NCBI GenBank assembly: GCA_947168885.1
Contig: CAMVNQ010000020.1
Location: 1-58,238, forward strand
Direction of reading: 5' to 3'
Source of the DNA: an uncultured Clostridia bacterium
GTDB lineage: Bacteria > Bacillota > Clostridia > Oscillospirales > Ruminococcaceae
Length of the DNA: 58,238 nucleotides
Under the pieces are notes generated by a model. The model saw nothing but the letters and a program-made list of their open reading frames with translations. It searched no databases and was not told the origin of the DNA. The translations under genes were made by a program, and so were the position numbers. Numbering within the stretch: the stretch's first letter is position 1; each line of letters opens with the position of its first letter. Positions 35,641-45,057 of this stretch are shown here, piece after piece.

Positions 35641-37134
35641 ATGAAAAAAACAAAGATTGCTGCGGCAGCACTCGCTGCTGTAATGCTTGCGGGCGGCTGT
35701 GCACAGAACAAAGCTCCCGCGGCGTCGGAGACCACGACAACGGCATCGACCACAACGACGGCGGCAGAGACTGAACAGACGACGACCGCTGAAGAGACAA
35801 CAGAAGCGACCACTGAAGAGACTACAGAAGCAGAAACTGCCGCAACTGAGGAAACAACAGCGGACGAAACAGCCGAGACAGATGCAGAGACCTCTTCTGT
35901 ACCGGAGCCGAGCGACCTTTTCACACATGAAGACTATGGTCTGGTGATGAAGAACGTGCCGGATTCGTTAATGGATATGAACGCGACAGCAGGCAGAAAT
36001 ATGGCATTCATACTCTATGTTGACAAAGCTATGCTCGGAGAGAGCGATGCGGAAAACGAGATGGTGTTCTACTCGCTCAACCAGGACGACCTGATATACG
36101 GCGAATACCATGTTGATGTCAGAAAAGCTGCCGATCCGGAGCTTCCCACGCTTCCGTCCGGGGAAGGGGAGGACATAGTTGCCGTTCCTGTACTTCTTCG
36201 GGATATAATTGAATTCGGCGAGCTTGATATAACGAAGATCAAGGAATTCTACATCACGAAGAATTTTGAAGCTATCAAGCAGGTGTCGATCGCGCCGTAC
36301 ATAGCTCCGTCGAAAAAGCAGGAAGAAGAGACGGAATACACCGATATGATGATAGTGGATATGTCCGAGAGGTACTATGAGTATTTCACCGGCATCAAGC
36401 CCGAGTACCCGAATTACGAGCATTTCTATACAGATGCCGCGGTAACATCGGTATATAACGTACCCCCTGCCGGCGACCGCGTAAACCCGATCACCACGAT
36501 CTACACGATAGATAAAAAGACCGCGAAGGGAGAAGACCAGAACGGCAACCCCGTCGATCTTACGCAGTTCAAGGACGGTACGCCTTCCGACCCGGACGAG
36601 CCCGAGACCTATGAGACAGGTTCGTTCGCTTATCAGCGCCGTCTGATGAAGTCCGAGGACGCGCTCTTCGGTGTACGGTTTGTCGGATTTGATAACGGAT
36701 TTGAAGATCTCAAGGGGAATGAGAAGCACCTTATCGACATTCTTAACAGCACCGGTACGGGCGAAGAATTCGGACTGTATATAGGCTATCCGGAGGAAAA
36801 CATAGTTCAGACCGAAGATGGCTGGAATATCTTTTTCATAATACCGCGAAGCAACGACTGCAAGGTCGAGGTGAAGATGAAAGATGATGAGAGCAACGTT
36901 CTTTACAGCGGTAACGGCGCGCCGATAATCCTCAAGTGCAATGATTATCGGACTACGAAACCGGAATGCATAGTATATATTACCGATCCCGACGGGAAAA
37001 CGGTATCGTGGTGTCCCGAGACAAAAGGTATCGGTCAGGATCATGAAGACGAAGGTCATCGCCTTAAGACTGTTCACCCCGACGGACTTATACATGACTT
37101 CTCCGATTATAATAACAGAAGCGGTATGGGCTGA
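35641..37134 (+). CDS. Lipoprotein with Thr/Glu-rich linker, unknown function
   Basis: 497 residues. An N-terminal lipoprotein signal (MKKTKIAAAALAAVMLAGGC) ends in a lipobox with Cys20. A low-complexity linker of Thr, Glu and Ala (about 30-95) should span the cell wall. The remaining 400 residues show no known domain; they are acidic, rich in Asp, Tyr and Pro, and look globular. AAAGGAG precedes the ATG. No promoter is obvious between the HU terminator and this gene, so read-through may supply some transcript. It shares a bidirectional terminator with metG. Confidence 0.8.
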   Translation: MKKTKIAAAALAAVMLAGGCAQNKAPAASETTTTASTTTTAAETEQTTTAEETTEATTEETTEAETAATEETTADETAETDAETSSVPEPSDLFTHEDYGLVMKNVPDSLMDMNATAGRNMAFILYVDKAMLGESDAENEMVFYSLNQDDLIYGEYHVDVRKAADPELPTLPSGEGEDIVAVPVLLRDIIEFGELDITKIKEFYITKNFEAIKQVSIAPYIAPSKKQEEETEYTDMMIVDMSERYYEYFTGIKPEYPNYEHFYTDAAVTSVYNVPPAGDRVNPITTIYTIDKKTAKGEDQNGNPVDLTQFKDGTPSDPDEPETYETGSFAYQRRLMKSEDALFGVRFVGFDNGFEDLKGNEKHLIDILNSTGTGEEFGLYIGYPEENIVQTEDGWNIFFIIPRSNDCKVEVKMKDDESNVLYSGNGAPIILKCNDYRTTKPECIVYITDPDGKTVSWCPETKGIGQDHEDEGHRLKTVHPDGLIHDFSDYNNRSGMG

Positions 37135-37145
37135 TACGCCCGAAA

Positions 37146-37181
37146 AAAGCGCCCTTGCGGAAATCTCCGCAGGGGCGCTTT
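37146..37181. terminator. Bidirectional terminator between the lipoprotein gene and metG
   Basis: A 15-bp stem (arms 37146-37160 and 37167-37181; one GU pair) with an AAATCT loop. An A-run on the left and TTTGTTGTTT on the right serve both strands. Confidence 0.9.
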
Positions 37182-37186
37182 GTTGT

Positions 37187-39280
37187 TTATTCTTCGCTGT
37201 CGCCGGAAGCGAACTGTGACGGGTGGCGCGTAAAGAAGTCAACGCGCGGTTCGAGGAATTTCAGCTTGTGGTCTTCACCGCCGGTGAATGACGATATGCT
37301 GTCGAATATTTTGTCCCAGCTCCAGAAGTCATCGCCGAGCTGTAAATACTCAAGTATCATTTCCGTGCCCTTCGGCGCCATGGGGTGCAGCAACACCGCC
37401 GCCGTGCGTATCATGTGGAACACGTTGATGAGCGTCTTTCTGCGCAGCTCGTTGTCTTCGTTCCTGTCCGCATCGCCGAGGTTCTTCGCCATGTACTTGC
37501 TTGCCTTTCTGATGTAGCTGTCAAGCACATAGGTCGCCTGGTGGAATTCGAAACGGTACATGAAGCGCTCGTAGTCGAGTATCGCCTTCTTCGCGTCTGC
37601 AAGCACCTGTTCGTCGATCTCACCGACGGGCATCATTCCGTCGAAGTATTTCTGTGTTGTGTAGAAGCAAGTTCTGATGATGCGGTTGAACACGTTGGAA
37701 AGCAGGAAGCCGTCTTTTACGACAGGATCGGGGTCGTCCGGCTTTGCTGTCGGGTCGAAGGGCTTCGGGTTGAAGCTTACGCTGCGCTGACCGAGACCGA
37801 GACCGAGGAAGTGCATACGGAGCTGTTCTGCGGTGTAGTAGTCAAGAAGCTCGTCCGCCATAGGGGGCTTTATATCGCCGGAACTCGAAGCCTTTGTGTT
37901 CATGAACAGTATATGGTTATTTGCGCAGAGTATGGGTAGCTGCATCTCACCGTCGGGCGGGTCGGAAACGTTGCCGTCCTTGCCCTGCAGAGCCATGAAC
38001 ATAGCCATTTCCGCAACGCCGTAGAAATAGATGTTGTCGGCGCCGATGAACTGATATACCGTCGCGTCCTTGCTGCACCAGTAGTCCTTCCATTCGTCCA
38101 TGCTGTGACCTTTGCGTTCGAGAGCGGCTTTCGTGAACGAGATAGGCGCCCAGAGGGATTCCGGCCATACCCATACGGTTAACGGATCCTCGCCCTCAAG
38201 TACGGGAGCGGGCACGCCCCATTCGATGTTACCGGTGAGACGGAACGGAACGAGAGTTTTGCCGGTGCGGAAGCGGATTCCGTTCGCGGAAAGTATTTCA
38301 CAGGCCTTGTTCATTTCGTCTAATGGGGTCTCATTTGTAGGCGCGTCGTCCGTGACGCGCTCAGTGGAGCCCCCTGTTGACGTCCTGTCAAGCTCGTTGA
38401 ACTTTATTGTGAACGAAGGCTTTTTCTTTTCCTCGATGAACTCGTGAACGGGCATCTGATCCTTGACTGCGTTGTAGCTGTCGAGAAGCTCGTTCTTGAT
38501 GTGGATAACGGGGTCGGCGAGGAACTCGGAGATCGTCTTTGTTACGAGCGGGCGCACGTTCTTCTGCTTCTGTATGCGCTCTACATATTCTTTCATAAGT
38601 GAGTTGTAAGCAGGAAGATCAAAATACCAGTTATATACGTCCTTCATCACGGGAGTTTCGCCTGTGAGCGTGCTCTTCGGGTCGATAAGGTTCTCGGGCA
38701 TATACTGGTGTCCGAGGTCGCATTCGTCCGCATACGCTTTCTGGGACTGGCAGCCGTCAACAGGGCACTTTCCGATGACCTGTCTGCCGTTCAGGAAGCA
38801 GCCCGCTTTCTCGTCGTAGAACTGTTTGGTACTTATGCGGCGGAGGTGTCCGTTTTCGTAAAGTTTACGGATAAAAAGATCGGATTCTTCGTTGTGTATC
38901 TCGGCTGTGCGGTCAAGTCCGGATGCGCCGAAAACGTCGAGGCTTATCATGTAGTCGTCGAGAGTCGCCTTCTGCGCGTTGTGGTTGCGGCGGACGAAAT
39001 CGCGTATCTCGCCTTTGAACTCGCCGGCTTCGACGAGCTTTCTGTAGCCCTCGGCGATAGGCGAGCCGTAGCAGTCGGTTCCCGATACGAATATCACGTT
39101 GTCCTTGCCGATGCGGTCGCGCAGGAAACGCGCGTAAACGTCAGCAAATACGAATACGCCGCCGACGTGTCCGAAGTGCAGCGTTTTGTTGCCGTAAGGC
39201 ATACCGCCCGTGATGATAGCGCGCTTCGGAAATTCCGGACGCGGTATCTCATGCGGGACGAAATTTTTGTCTTTACCCAT
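37187..39280 (-). CDS. metG: Methionyl-tRNA synthetase
   Basis: 697 residues. Class I synthetase: the HIGH motif reads HFGH (residues 37-40) within MPYGNKTLHFGHVGG, and the KMSKS region reads MNTKASSSGDI, a variant seen in one MetRS group. MetRS-type signatures are present: VSGTDCYGSPI, NIEWGVPAPV and YQFIGADNIYFYG. A zinc-knuckle-like part is reduced. An in-frame low-complexity segment (about 305-325, STERVTDDAPTNET) breaks the catalytic domain. GGAGG lies ten bases before the ATG. Confidence 0.9.
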   Translation of the reverse strand: MGKDKNFVPHEIPRPEFPKRAIITGGMPYGNKTLHFGHVGGVFVFADVYARFLRDRIGKDNVIFVSGTDCYGSPIAEGYRKLVEAGEFKGEIRDFVRRNHNAQKATLDDYMISLDVFGASGLDRTAEIHNEESDLFIRKLYENGHLRRISTKQFYDEKAGCFLNGRQVIGKCPVDGCQSQKAYADECDLGHQYMPENLIDPKSTLTGETPVMKDVYNWYFDLPAYNSLMKEYVERIQKQKNVRPLVTKTISEFLADPVIHIKNELLDSYNAVKDQMPVHEFIEEKKKPSFTIKFNELDRTSTGGSTERVTDDAPTNETPLDEMNKACEILSANGIRFRTGKTLVPFRLTGNIEWGVPAPVLEGEDPLTVWVWPESLWAPISFTKAALERKGHSMDEWKDYWCSKDATVYQFIGADNIYFYGVAEMAMFMALQGKDGNVSDPPDGEMQLPILCANNHILFMNTKASSSGDIKPPMADELLDYYTAEQLRMHFLGLGLGQRSVSFNPKPFDPTAKPDDPDPVVKDGFLLSNVFNRIIRTCFYTTQKYFDGMMPVGEIDEQVLADAKKAILDYERFMYRFEFHQATYVLDSYIRKASKYMAKNLGDADRNEDNELRRKTLINVFHMIRTAAVLLHPMAPKGTEMILEYLQLGDDFWSWDKIFDSISSFTGGEDHKLKFLEPRVDFFTRHPSQFASGDSEE
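38320..38390 (-). repeat. In-frame hairpin-bearing segment within metG
   Basis: The segment encodes STGGSTERVTDDAPTNETPL. On the coding strand GCGCGTC-ACGGAC-GACGCGC forms a 7-bp stem. It looks like a short repeat inserted in frame; limits are approximate. Confidence 0.35.
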
Positions 39281-39354
39281 TATCTTTGTTCCTCCGTAGG
39301 TTATATATTACTTAATAATAATGCACCTGTTCTGTACATAGAATAGCACACAAG

Positions 39355-39771
39355 TCACATATACGGTGAAAAGGTGCTGTCGTCTCCGATAGCGTCAAAA
39401 TGTCTGCGATAGCGACGCGGTATCGTAATATCGGCAAAATAGCCGAGGTCGGATATGACCCTCGATATCGCTGTGATACCGTCATTGTAAAACGCTGTTA
39501 TGCGCTTCTGACGGTCGGTGATGTTTCTATAATCCCGCGGGCAGACGAACGTCCATTCCGCTGTCTCGTTATCGACAACTATACGCCAGTATTTGTCTAT
39601 ATCTCTCGGGTCGATGTCAAAGTGCTGCAAAAGTATGTGGTGCTCAACGCTGTCGTCGAGCCACGACATAAGCGCTGTCTCTTCATCAAACGATATCGCT
39701 ATTATAAGCGGCTCTTTCTTTGCGACAGCATCATCGACAGCTTTATCGTCGGGATATTTCCGGTATGTCAT
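39355..39771 (-). CDS. Small conserved-looking protein coupled to gltX, unknown function
   Basis: 138 residues. Its ATG overlaps the gltX stop by one base (TAATG), so translation is probably coupled. No signal, membrane segment or known family is recognised. There are many charged and aromatic residues (YWRIVVDNETAEWTFVCPRD), suggesting a compact alpha/beta protein. The pairing with gltX alone does not indicate a role. Confidence 0.6.
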   Translation of the reverse strand: MTYRKYPDDKAVDDAVAKKEPLIIAISFDEETALMSWLDDSVEHHILLQHFDIDPRDIDKYWRIVVDNETAEWTFVCPRDYRNITDRQKRITAFYNDGITAISRVISDLGYFADITIPRRYRRHFDAIGDDSTFSPYM

Positions 39772-41225
39772 TACTTTATTCTCCCAAGGCTCGTTTCAAG
39801 GCGCTTTATGCTTTCGTCCTTTCCGAGTATCTCCATAAGTTCGGTCGCGCCGCCCGGGGTTACCGCGAGTCCCGAAACACCTATGCGTATCGCCCACATG
39901 ACCGCGCCTGCTTTTATGCCCTTTTCCTCGGCTATCGCTTTGAGGAGCTCGAACAGAGCGTCGTTGCTCCAGTCGGTAACGTCTTTCAGCTTCGGCAGTG
40001 CGTACTCTATTATCTCCGCGCACTGCTCAACCGTCGTCTTGTTCTTCTTGTTCACGAAGAGCTCGGTATCATAGTCCGGCAAGCCTTTTACGAACTCTGC
40101 CTTCTCGTTTACCTCGGGGAATACCGAGATACGGGTCTGCACGAGCTTCGCAAGCTTTTCGTTGTCTGCAAAGGCAGCAAATTCCTCGCTGTAATACGGC
40201 TTTGCCTTCGCAATGAACTCGTCGAGCGGCATCTCCTTGATGTAGTGGCTGTTGAACCAGAGAAGCTTTTCGTAATCGAATACGGCAGGAGATTTGCTTA
40301 TACCGTCTATCGAGAATACCTTTGTGAGTTCGTCTATCGTGAAGAATTCCTCGTTCGTGTCCTTCGGGCACCAGCCGGTAAATGCCATATAGTTGATTAT
40401 CGCCTGCGGAAGATATCCGTTCTTCACGAGCTCCTGGAAGCTTACCGAGCCGTGGCGCTTCGAGAGCTTGCTGATATTGCCGTCCGCGTCCTTGCCCATA
40501 AGAAGCGGAAGGTGGCAGTAAACCGGACGCTCCCAGCCGAAAGCGTCGTACAGGAGAACATACTTCGGCGTGGAAGTAAGGTACTCGCTTCCGCGAACGA
40601 CATGGGTGACTCCCATAAGGTGGTCGTCAATTACGTGGCAGAAATTGTAGGTCGGGAAGCCGTCCGCCTTGATGAGTATCTGATCCTGCATCTCGGCGTT
40701 CTCTATCTCAATGTGACCGAAAACGCTGTCGTCGTAGCCTGTGCTGCCTTCAAGCGGCATTTTCTGGCGGATGACGAAAGGCATTCCCGCAGCAAGATTC
40801 TTCTCAACTTCCTCTTTCGGGAGATCGCGGCAGTGACGGTCATAGCCTGCGCCGAGATCGCCGTCCTCGTGAAGCTTTTCAAGACGCTCCTTCGAGCAGA
40901 AGCAGTAGTAGGCTCCGCCTTTTTCGACGAGCTCCTTCGCGTACTTCATATATATATCCTTGCGTTCGCTCTGTACATACGGACCGTTCGGACCGCCGAT
41001 GTCCGGACCCTCGTCGTGGTCCATTCCTGTCATTTTCAGAGTGCTGTAGATAACGTCAACTGCACCCTCGACAAGACGTTCCTGATCCGTGTCCTCGATT
41101 CGGAGGATGAACTTGCCGTTGTTGGCTCTCGCGAGCAGAAATGCGTACAGCGCAGTGCGGAGATTGCCAATGTGCATGAATCCTGTGGGGCTCGGTGCAA
41201 AACGTGTCACAAATTTATCTGTCAT
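39771..41225 (-). CDS. gltX: Glutamyl-tRNA synthetase
   Basis: 484 residues, the normal length. The N-terminal VTRFAPSPTGFMHIGNLRTAL carries the HIGH motif (HIGN). The KMSKS motif reads KLSKRHG. DEGPDIGGPNGPYVQSER and IEDTDQERLV are conserved family segments. Four Cys are not clustered as a zinc site. It charges tRNA-Glu in the cytosol. A consensus promoter lies 40-70 bases upstream. Confidence 0.95.
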   Translation of the reverse strand: MTDKFVTRFAPSPTGFMHIGNLRTALYAFLLARANNGKFILRIEDTDQERLVEGAVDVIYSTLKMTGMDHDEGPDIGGPNGPYVQSERKDIYMKYAKELVEKGGAYYCFCSKERLEKLHEDGDLGAGYDRHCRDLPKEEVEKNLAAGMPFVIRQKMPLEGSTGYDDSVFGHIEIENAEMQDQILIKADGFPTYNFCHVIDDHLMGVTHVVRGSEYLTSTPKYVLLYDAFGWERPVYCHLPLLMGKDADGNISKLSKRHGSVSFQELVKNGYLPQAIINYMAFTGWCPKDTNEEFFTIDELTKVFSIDGISKSPAVFDYEKLLWFNSHYIKEMPLDEFIAKAKPYYSEEFAAFADNEKLAKLVQTRISVFPEVNEKAEFVKGLPDYDTELFVNKKNKTTVEQCAEIIEYALPKLKDVTDWSNDALFELLKAIAEEKGIKAGAVMWAIRIGVSGLAVTPGGATELMEILGKDESIKRLETSLGRIK

Positions 41226-41266
41226 GTCATTGATTTCCTTTCAGAATGCATAATGTCATAACTTAC

Positions 41267-41295
41267 ATTATATTCCAAATCCCGCCGTTTGTCAA
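41267..41295 (-). promoter_or_regulatory. Promoter of gltX
   Basis: On the minus strand TTGACA (41290-41295) and TATAAT (41267-41272) are 17 bp apart. Confidence 0.85.
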
Positions 41296-41441
41296 GCATT
41301 TTGAGCATTATGACCGGTATCGGCGAACTCTTTTGGACAGGAAGATGAAAACTGACTTGGGTCAGGACAGCCATATTTTATTCATCTTTCACCTTTCATT
41401 TCGTGATTTTAAAAAAAATTACATATTTTTTAAAAAAACAC

Positions 41442-41470
41442 TTGATTTTTCTGAAAAAATGTGATATAAT
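41442..41470 (+). promoter_or_regulatory. Promoter of the tRNA pair
   Basis: TTGATT (41442-41447), 17 bp, TATAAT (41465-41470). Start about 30 bases before tRNA-Leu. Confidence 0.8.
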
Positions 41471-41498
41471 ACCACTTACAGTCTTTGATATGGCATTC

Positions 41499-41585
41499 GC
41501 GGATGTGGCGGAATTGGCAGACGCGCTGGCTTCAGGTGCCAGTGGCAGCAATGTCGTGTGGGTTCAAGTCCCGTCATCCGCACCA
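41499..41585 (+). tRNA. tRNA-Leu (anticodon CAG)
   Basis: The acceptor arms GCGGATG/CATCCGC pair fully. Anticodon stem CTGGC/GCCAG encloses TTCAGGT with anticodon CAG. The long variable arm is typical of tRNA-Leu, GTTCAAG is the T loop, and CCA is encoded. Confidence 0.95.
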
Positions 41586-41641
41586 GACCGTAGAATATCA
41601 GATTGTAAATCTTTACTTTGCGCACGTAAAGTAAAGCATAT

Positions 41642-41718
41642 CGAGGTGTGGCTCAGTTTGGTAGAGCGCTGCGTTCGGGACGCAGAGGCCGCAAGTTCAA
41701 GTCTTGTCACCTCGACCA
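41642..41718 (+). tRNA. tRNA-Pro (anticodon CGG)
   Basis: The acceptor arms CGAGGTG/CACCTCG pair fully. Anticodon stem CTGCG/CGCAG encloses TTCGGGA with anticodon CGG. GTTCAAG T loop and encoded CCA. It probably served as attachment site for the element whose integrase remnant follows. Confidence 0.95.
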
Positions 41719-41728
41719 CCGTTTAGAG

Positions 41729-41770
41729 TCCGTGGGACCGCTTGTAGAGCGGTTTCGCGGATTTCTTATT
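41729..41770 (+). terminator. Terminator of the tRNA operon
   Basis: TCCGTGGGACCGCT (41729-41742) pairs with AGCGGTTTCGCGGA (41748-41761), 14 bp with three GU pairs, followed by TTTCTTATTTCT. Confidence 0.8.
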
Positions 41771-41786
41771 TCTCGGTAAAAGGGGC

Positions 41787-41837
41787 TTTGTCCATAGTTT
41801 GTCCATACCTGTCCATACCCGGGGTGTTTTGTCCATA
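41787..41837 (+). repeat. Four direct repeats of TGTCCATA, integrase arm-site-like
   Basis: TGTCCATA occurs at 41789, 41800, 41810 and 41830 (all ending in CCATA), mostly preceded by TT. Short direct repeats between a tRNA 3' end and a tyrosine integrase gene are the usual arm-binding sites of an attachment region. Confidence 0.6.
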
Positions 41838-41858
41838 AAAACCTCGGTTTTGCTTGCT

Positions 41859-42395
41859 CTAACTTGCTATATCTTCCCTATTGCCCTTTGCCGTATCTTC
41901 TTTTTTCGGACCAAAGTTGAGTACCGAGGCGATAGCCTCGCTTGCTCTTGCGTTTGCTTCCTGAAAAGCGTGGAGATAAATGCCGGTTGTCGTAGAAATA
42001 GCGCTATGTCCTAATGCGTTAGAGACCGTAGCCACATCGACATTGGCATTGATTAAAGAGCTTGCGTAGAAATGACGAATACTGTGAATGCCGTAGAACG
42101 GTAACTCGTTCCTTTCACAGAGCTTTTCGAGCCATTTATACGGCATGGTCGGAAACATCGGTTCTCCATTGTCCTTTGTAAACAGCCTGTCAGTGTTGAC
42201 CCACTTGCTTCCCATAAGTATTGCCTGCTGCTCCTGCTCGGATTTCCAATCTGAAAGCAAGTCCATTACAAGATCAGGAAACTTCATAGAACGCTGTGAC
42301 TTCTTGGTTTTAGTCGTATCGGTAGATCCAAAGCAGGCATTTGTGCACTTGTCGGATACGCAAATATCAAGAATTTGCTTCTCAGTGTCAGAGCC
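41859..42395 (-). pseudogene. Tyrosine integrase, C-terminal remnant
   Basis: The frame encodes about 178 residues before an in-frame TGA at the 5' end; no start fits the missing N-terminus. The catalytic C-terminal part is present: HSIRH (HxxR), LGHSAISTTTGIYLH with the nucleophile Tyr. The arm-binding and core-binding N-terminal domains and the first catalytic Arg region are gone, and unrelated sequence follows at once. Location beside tRNA-Pro marks a decayed integrative element. Confidence 0.8.
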
Positions 42396-42456
42396 TCACA
42401 CATTCCACTTGCGGAAACAGAGATGATCTTATTTTCCTTGTCCGTGAAACTGACGT

Positions 42457-45057
42457 TTATCTGCGTTTTCTGCTTGCAAAAGCTATTGCTGCAGCTGCGC
42501 CGGCAAGTATTGCGACCGAGTATATTTCATTGCCTGTAGCCGGGTTTTTGTCGGTCGCAGCATCTACCGAAGAAGAACCGCTTCCGGTCTTTACAGTGAA
42601 TGTGAGTGTTTCTTCGAACAGAGCGCCGTAATCTATCTCTTCGCCTTTGAACATAACGTTCACTCTGCTTGTAAATTCGCCTGCAGCCACGTCTTCCTCA
42701 GTTACGGTATATTCATAGGTGTAGTACTCTTCCTTACCGGGCTTCAGTGAGCTTATATCAGCAATTTTGATGGTCTCTTCGCCGGTGCCGACTGTAACAT
42801 TGATGTCAAAGTCGTCGAGGCCGGTAAAATCATAACCGCTGTTGTTCTCTACCATAACAATGCCTTTGAGGATATCACCTGCATGGTAGATCTCTTTTTC
42901 AAAATCGGTGTCAAGATGGATTATCGTAAACGGTTCGGTCTGCGGGTAGCTTCTTATCGGGAAGTTGTCGTATGCCAGTCCGTGTTCGCTCAGTTTAAGA
43001 CTGCGCTCGCTCAGCTCGGTAACGATCTCGAACCAGTCCGTCCATGCGCCGGGGTCAGAGAGGTCTGTTCCCACAAAGCTCTCACCGGAATTTACAATAC
43101 CATTTACATAAAAATCATAGCTGTCATCTTTTTCATACGGGATCTGGTCATAATCATAGTCGTTGAACACCGAATTATAGAACAGATCGCTCTTGCCGTC
43201 TGCATCAGCCTTTACTATGATGGAGTACTTCACGTCCTTCGGGAGATACCAGGTCTTGCCGATATCAACAACATGATAGCCTGCATAGTTGAAATGCTCG
43301 GAAGCTTCTGCGATGAGTTCGCCGTCAACGGGGCTCACTGCGTCATCATTGAGCAAATATACACTATAGTCAACGTCGATGTTCGCATCTGCGGTCTCAA
43401 GACCTATGTAGCGAACGCTGCAGTTATTCTGTGTGGTAAATACATTCGCCATGTACAGATCATTGTCAAATGACATAGAGTTAAGTCCGCCGTTGGGGAG
43501 GAAGTCATACATATCGATGTTGTGCTGTGCTAAGGTCTTCTCGGTATCGAAGTCAAAGCTTTCGGGGGCATCGAGGCTCTGATCGTAGTAGGAGAGCCAG
43601 AAGTAACCGCTGCCCGCGTTGCCCCATGTGCTTATCACAGATCCGTCTTTGTCCTCTTTCTTAGCGCCCCAGCTGTTCTTTACAAGGAAAGCTCCGTTGC
43701 CGCCGATAGTGCCCTTAGGATCATTGAAGTATTCCTTCGGGAAATCATCGTCATAGCCGACAATGCACACTGCGTGGTTGATCTCGATCTTTTTGTTCAC
43801 GGAATTCTTATCGGTGGGGTCGTATTCCTTGTCGTAGGTGTAATGCGTCCAGTGTTCAGCTAACTGGTCGCTTGTGGGATTGCCGTCCTTGTCGATAAAG
43901 CGCATAAAGGTCTCATTGTTGGCTTCTAACGTTTCACCCGGTTGAGACTGGTCTGCCTGAAACAATATCGAAACTGCTCTGCCGTTGACAAGTTCGGACT
44001 TTATAGCATCAACACCGGTCTGATTGAAGATGTACTCGCCGTTTTTGCCAACGAGTGCGGGACTCGGCAGCATATTTCCGTCGCTCAGGGTATAGAGGCT
44101 GAGGAAGCGGTTGCTCTCGTCAAGAGTCCAATCGCCGGTGGAATAGTCCTCGAAAGCTATGAAATGCTTCATGACATCATCGGGAAGCTGATCCGCTGAT
44201 TCCTTATCCACATCAAGATGGGTTATGCCCTGCGAGACAAGGCTGTATATCTGCTCTGCTGCGAGAGGATCGGTATCTTCCTTGTAACCCTTTTCTGTCA
44301 ATTCTTTTCTGAGTTCTTCGATAGTTGTTTCCGAGGGATCATATTCTGTTTTGGTACATGAAATGTCACCATACCGCTCCATTTCATACACATAAAGCGT
44401 TATGACCGGGTATTCTCTGTCAACAGTCTGTTTGTAAGGCACTATTTCCTCAAGAGTAGGACCCATTCCCGAGGAATATATTGTTGTGGCGTAGTTCATA
44501 TAACCGCCGTGATTATAGACTGTTCTGGATATTAAATCGGGACCGGCATCATCATTGAAAACGAAATGATATCCTTCTCCGGACTGGGAGGGATATTCCT
44601 CCGAATCCTCCGGGAGCGCCGTATAAGAGAACCACGCGAGATGCTTTTCCGACAGATTGTACATAGCGTCTTCATCGCTGCCGGTCTCCTTGTTATAGTC
44701 GTGACCGAGCTCATAGGCGATACTCGTCTCTGCCGCTGCGGTCGCGCCGAAGCTCCAGCAGGTACCCCAGGGGTTCTGGAGCTTTACAGGGGAAACAAAG
44801 TTTTTTCCGTCCACATCTCTGAGGTCAAACTTGGAGGGAAGGTCGGAAGTGTCCACAACAGGCATACGCTTTTTCGATGTTTGCATCGAACCGTTGCCCC
44901 GCAGGATCTTGTCTGTTTTTTTGTCATAGGCAGAAATTGCCTTCACGATGTCGTCGGCTGTCAAAGAATTCTTTGCAGCGTATGCCGGCACGCAGTTCGC
45001 CGCAGCGAGCATTACAGCAAGAGCAGCTGCGGCAGCAGTTTTGATATGTTTCTTCAT
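42457..45057 (-). CDS. Secreted papain-like (C1) cysteine peptidase with sorting signal
   Basis: 866 residues from ATG 45057 (AAGGAAAGG upstream; a longer frame to 45174 lacks a site). Signal peptide about 1-28 (MKKHIKTAAAAALAVMLAAA, cleavage after AYA). The C1 domain has catalytic Cys in WGTCWSFGA (Gln in KLQNPWG), His in INHAVCIVGYDD and Asn in LVKNSWG. A lectin-like/C1-associated region and an Ig-like domain follow. The C-terminus NPATG plus a hydrophobic stretch and SRKRR is a sortase-type wall anchor with Asn-Pro in place of Leu-Pro. It should be displayed on the cell surface and degrade protein. Confidence 0.9.
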   Translation of the reverse strand: MKKHIKTAAAAALAVMLAAANCVPAYAAKNSLTADDIVKAISAYDKKTDKILRGNGSMQTSKKRMPVVDTSDLPSKFDLRDVDGKNFVSPVKLQNPWGTCWSFGATAAAETSIAYELGHDYNKETGSDEDAMYNLSEKHLAWFSYTALPEDSEEYPSQSGEGYHFVFNDDAGPDLISRTVYNHGGYMNYATTIYSSGMGPTLEEIVPYKQTVDREYPVITLYVYEMERYGDISCTKTEYDPSETTIEELRKELTEKGYKEDTDPLAAEQIYSLVSQGITHLDVDKESADQLPDDVMKHFIAFEDYSTGDWTLDESNRFLSLYTLSDGNMLPSPALVGKNGEYIFNQTGVDAIKSELVNGRAVSILFQADQSQPGETLEANNETFMRFIDKDGNPTSDQLAEHWTHYTYDKEYDPTDKNSVNKKIEINHAVCIVGYDDDFPKEYFNDPKGTIGGNGAFLVKNSWGAKKEDKDGSVISTWGNAGSGYFWLSYYDQSLDAPESFDFDTEKTLAQHNIDMYDFLPNGGLNSMSFDNDLYMANVFTTQNNCSVRYIGLETADANIDVDYSVYLLNDDAVSPVDGELIAEASEHFNYAGYHVVDIGKTWYLPKDVKYSIIVKADADGKSDLFYNSVFNDYDYDQIPYEKDDSYDFYVNGIVNSGESFVGTDLSDPGAWTDWFEIVTELSERSLKLSEHGLAYDNFPIRSYPQTEPFTIIHLDTDFEKEIYHAGDILKGIVMVENNSGYDFTGLDDFDINVTVGTGEETIKIADISSLKPGKEEYYTYEYTVTEEDVAAGEFTSRVNVMFKGEEIDYGALFEETLTFTVKTGSGSSSVDAATDKNPATGNEIYSVAILAGAAAAIAFASRKRR

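Noticed and set aside
35968-37242. 424-codon minus frame opposite the lipoprotein gene
   Set aside because: No ribosome site, composition typical of antisense reading.
39720-41261. 513-codon + strand frame opposite gltX
   Set aside because: Antisense to a clear essential gene, with no protein likeness.
41403-41726. 107-codon ORF over the two tRNA genes
   Set aside because: It covers both tRNAs and starts upstream of their promoter.
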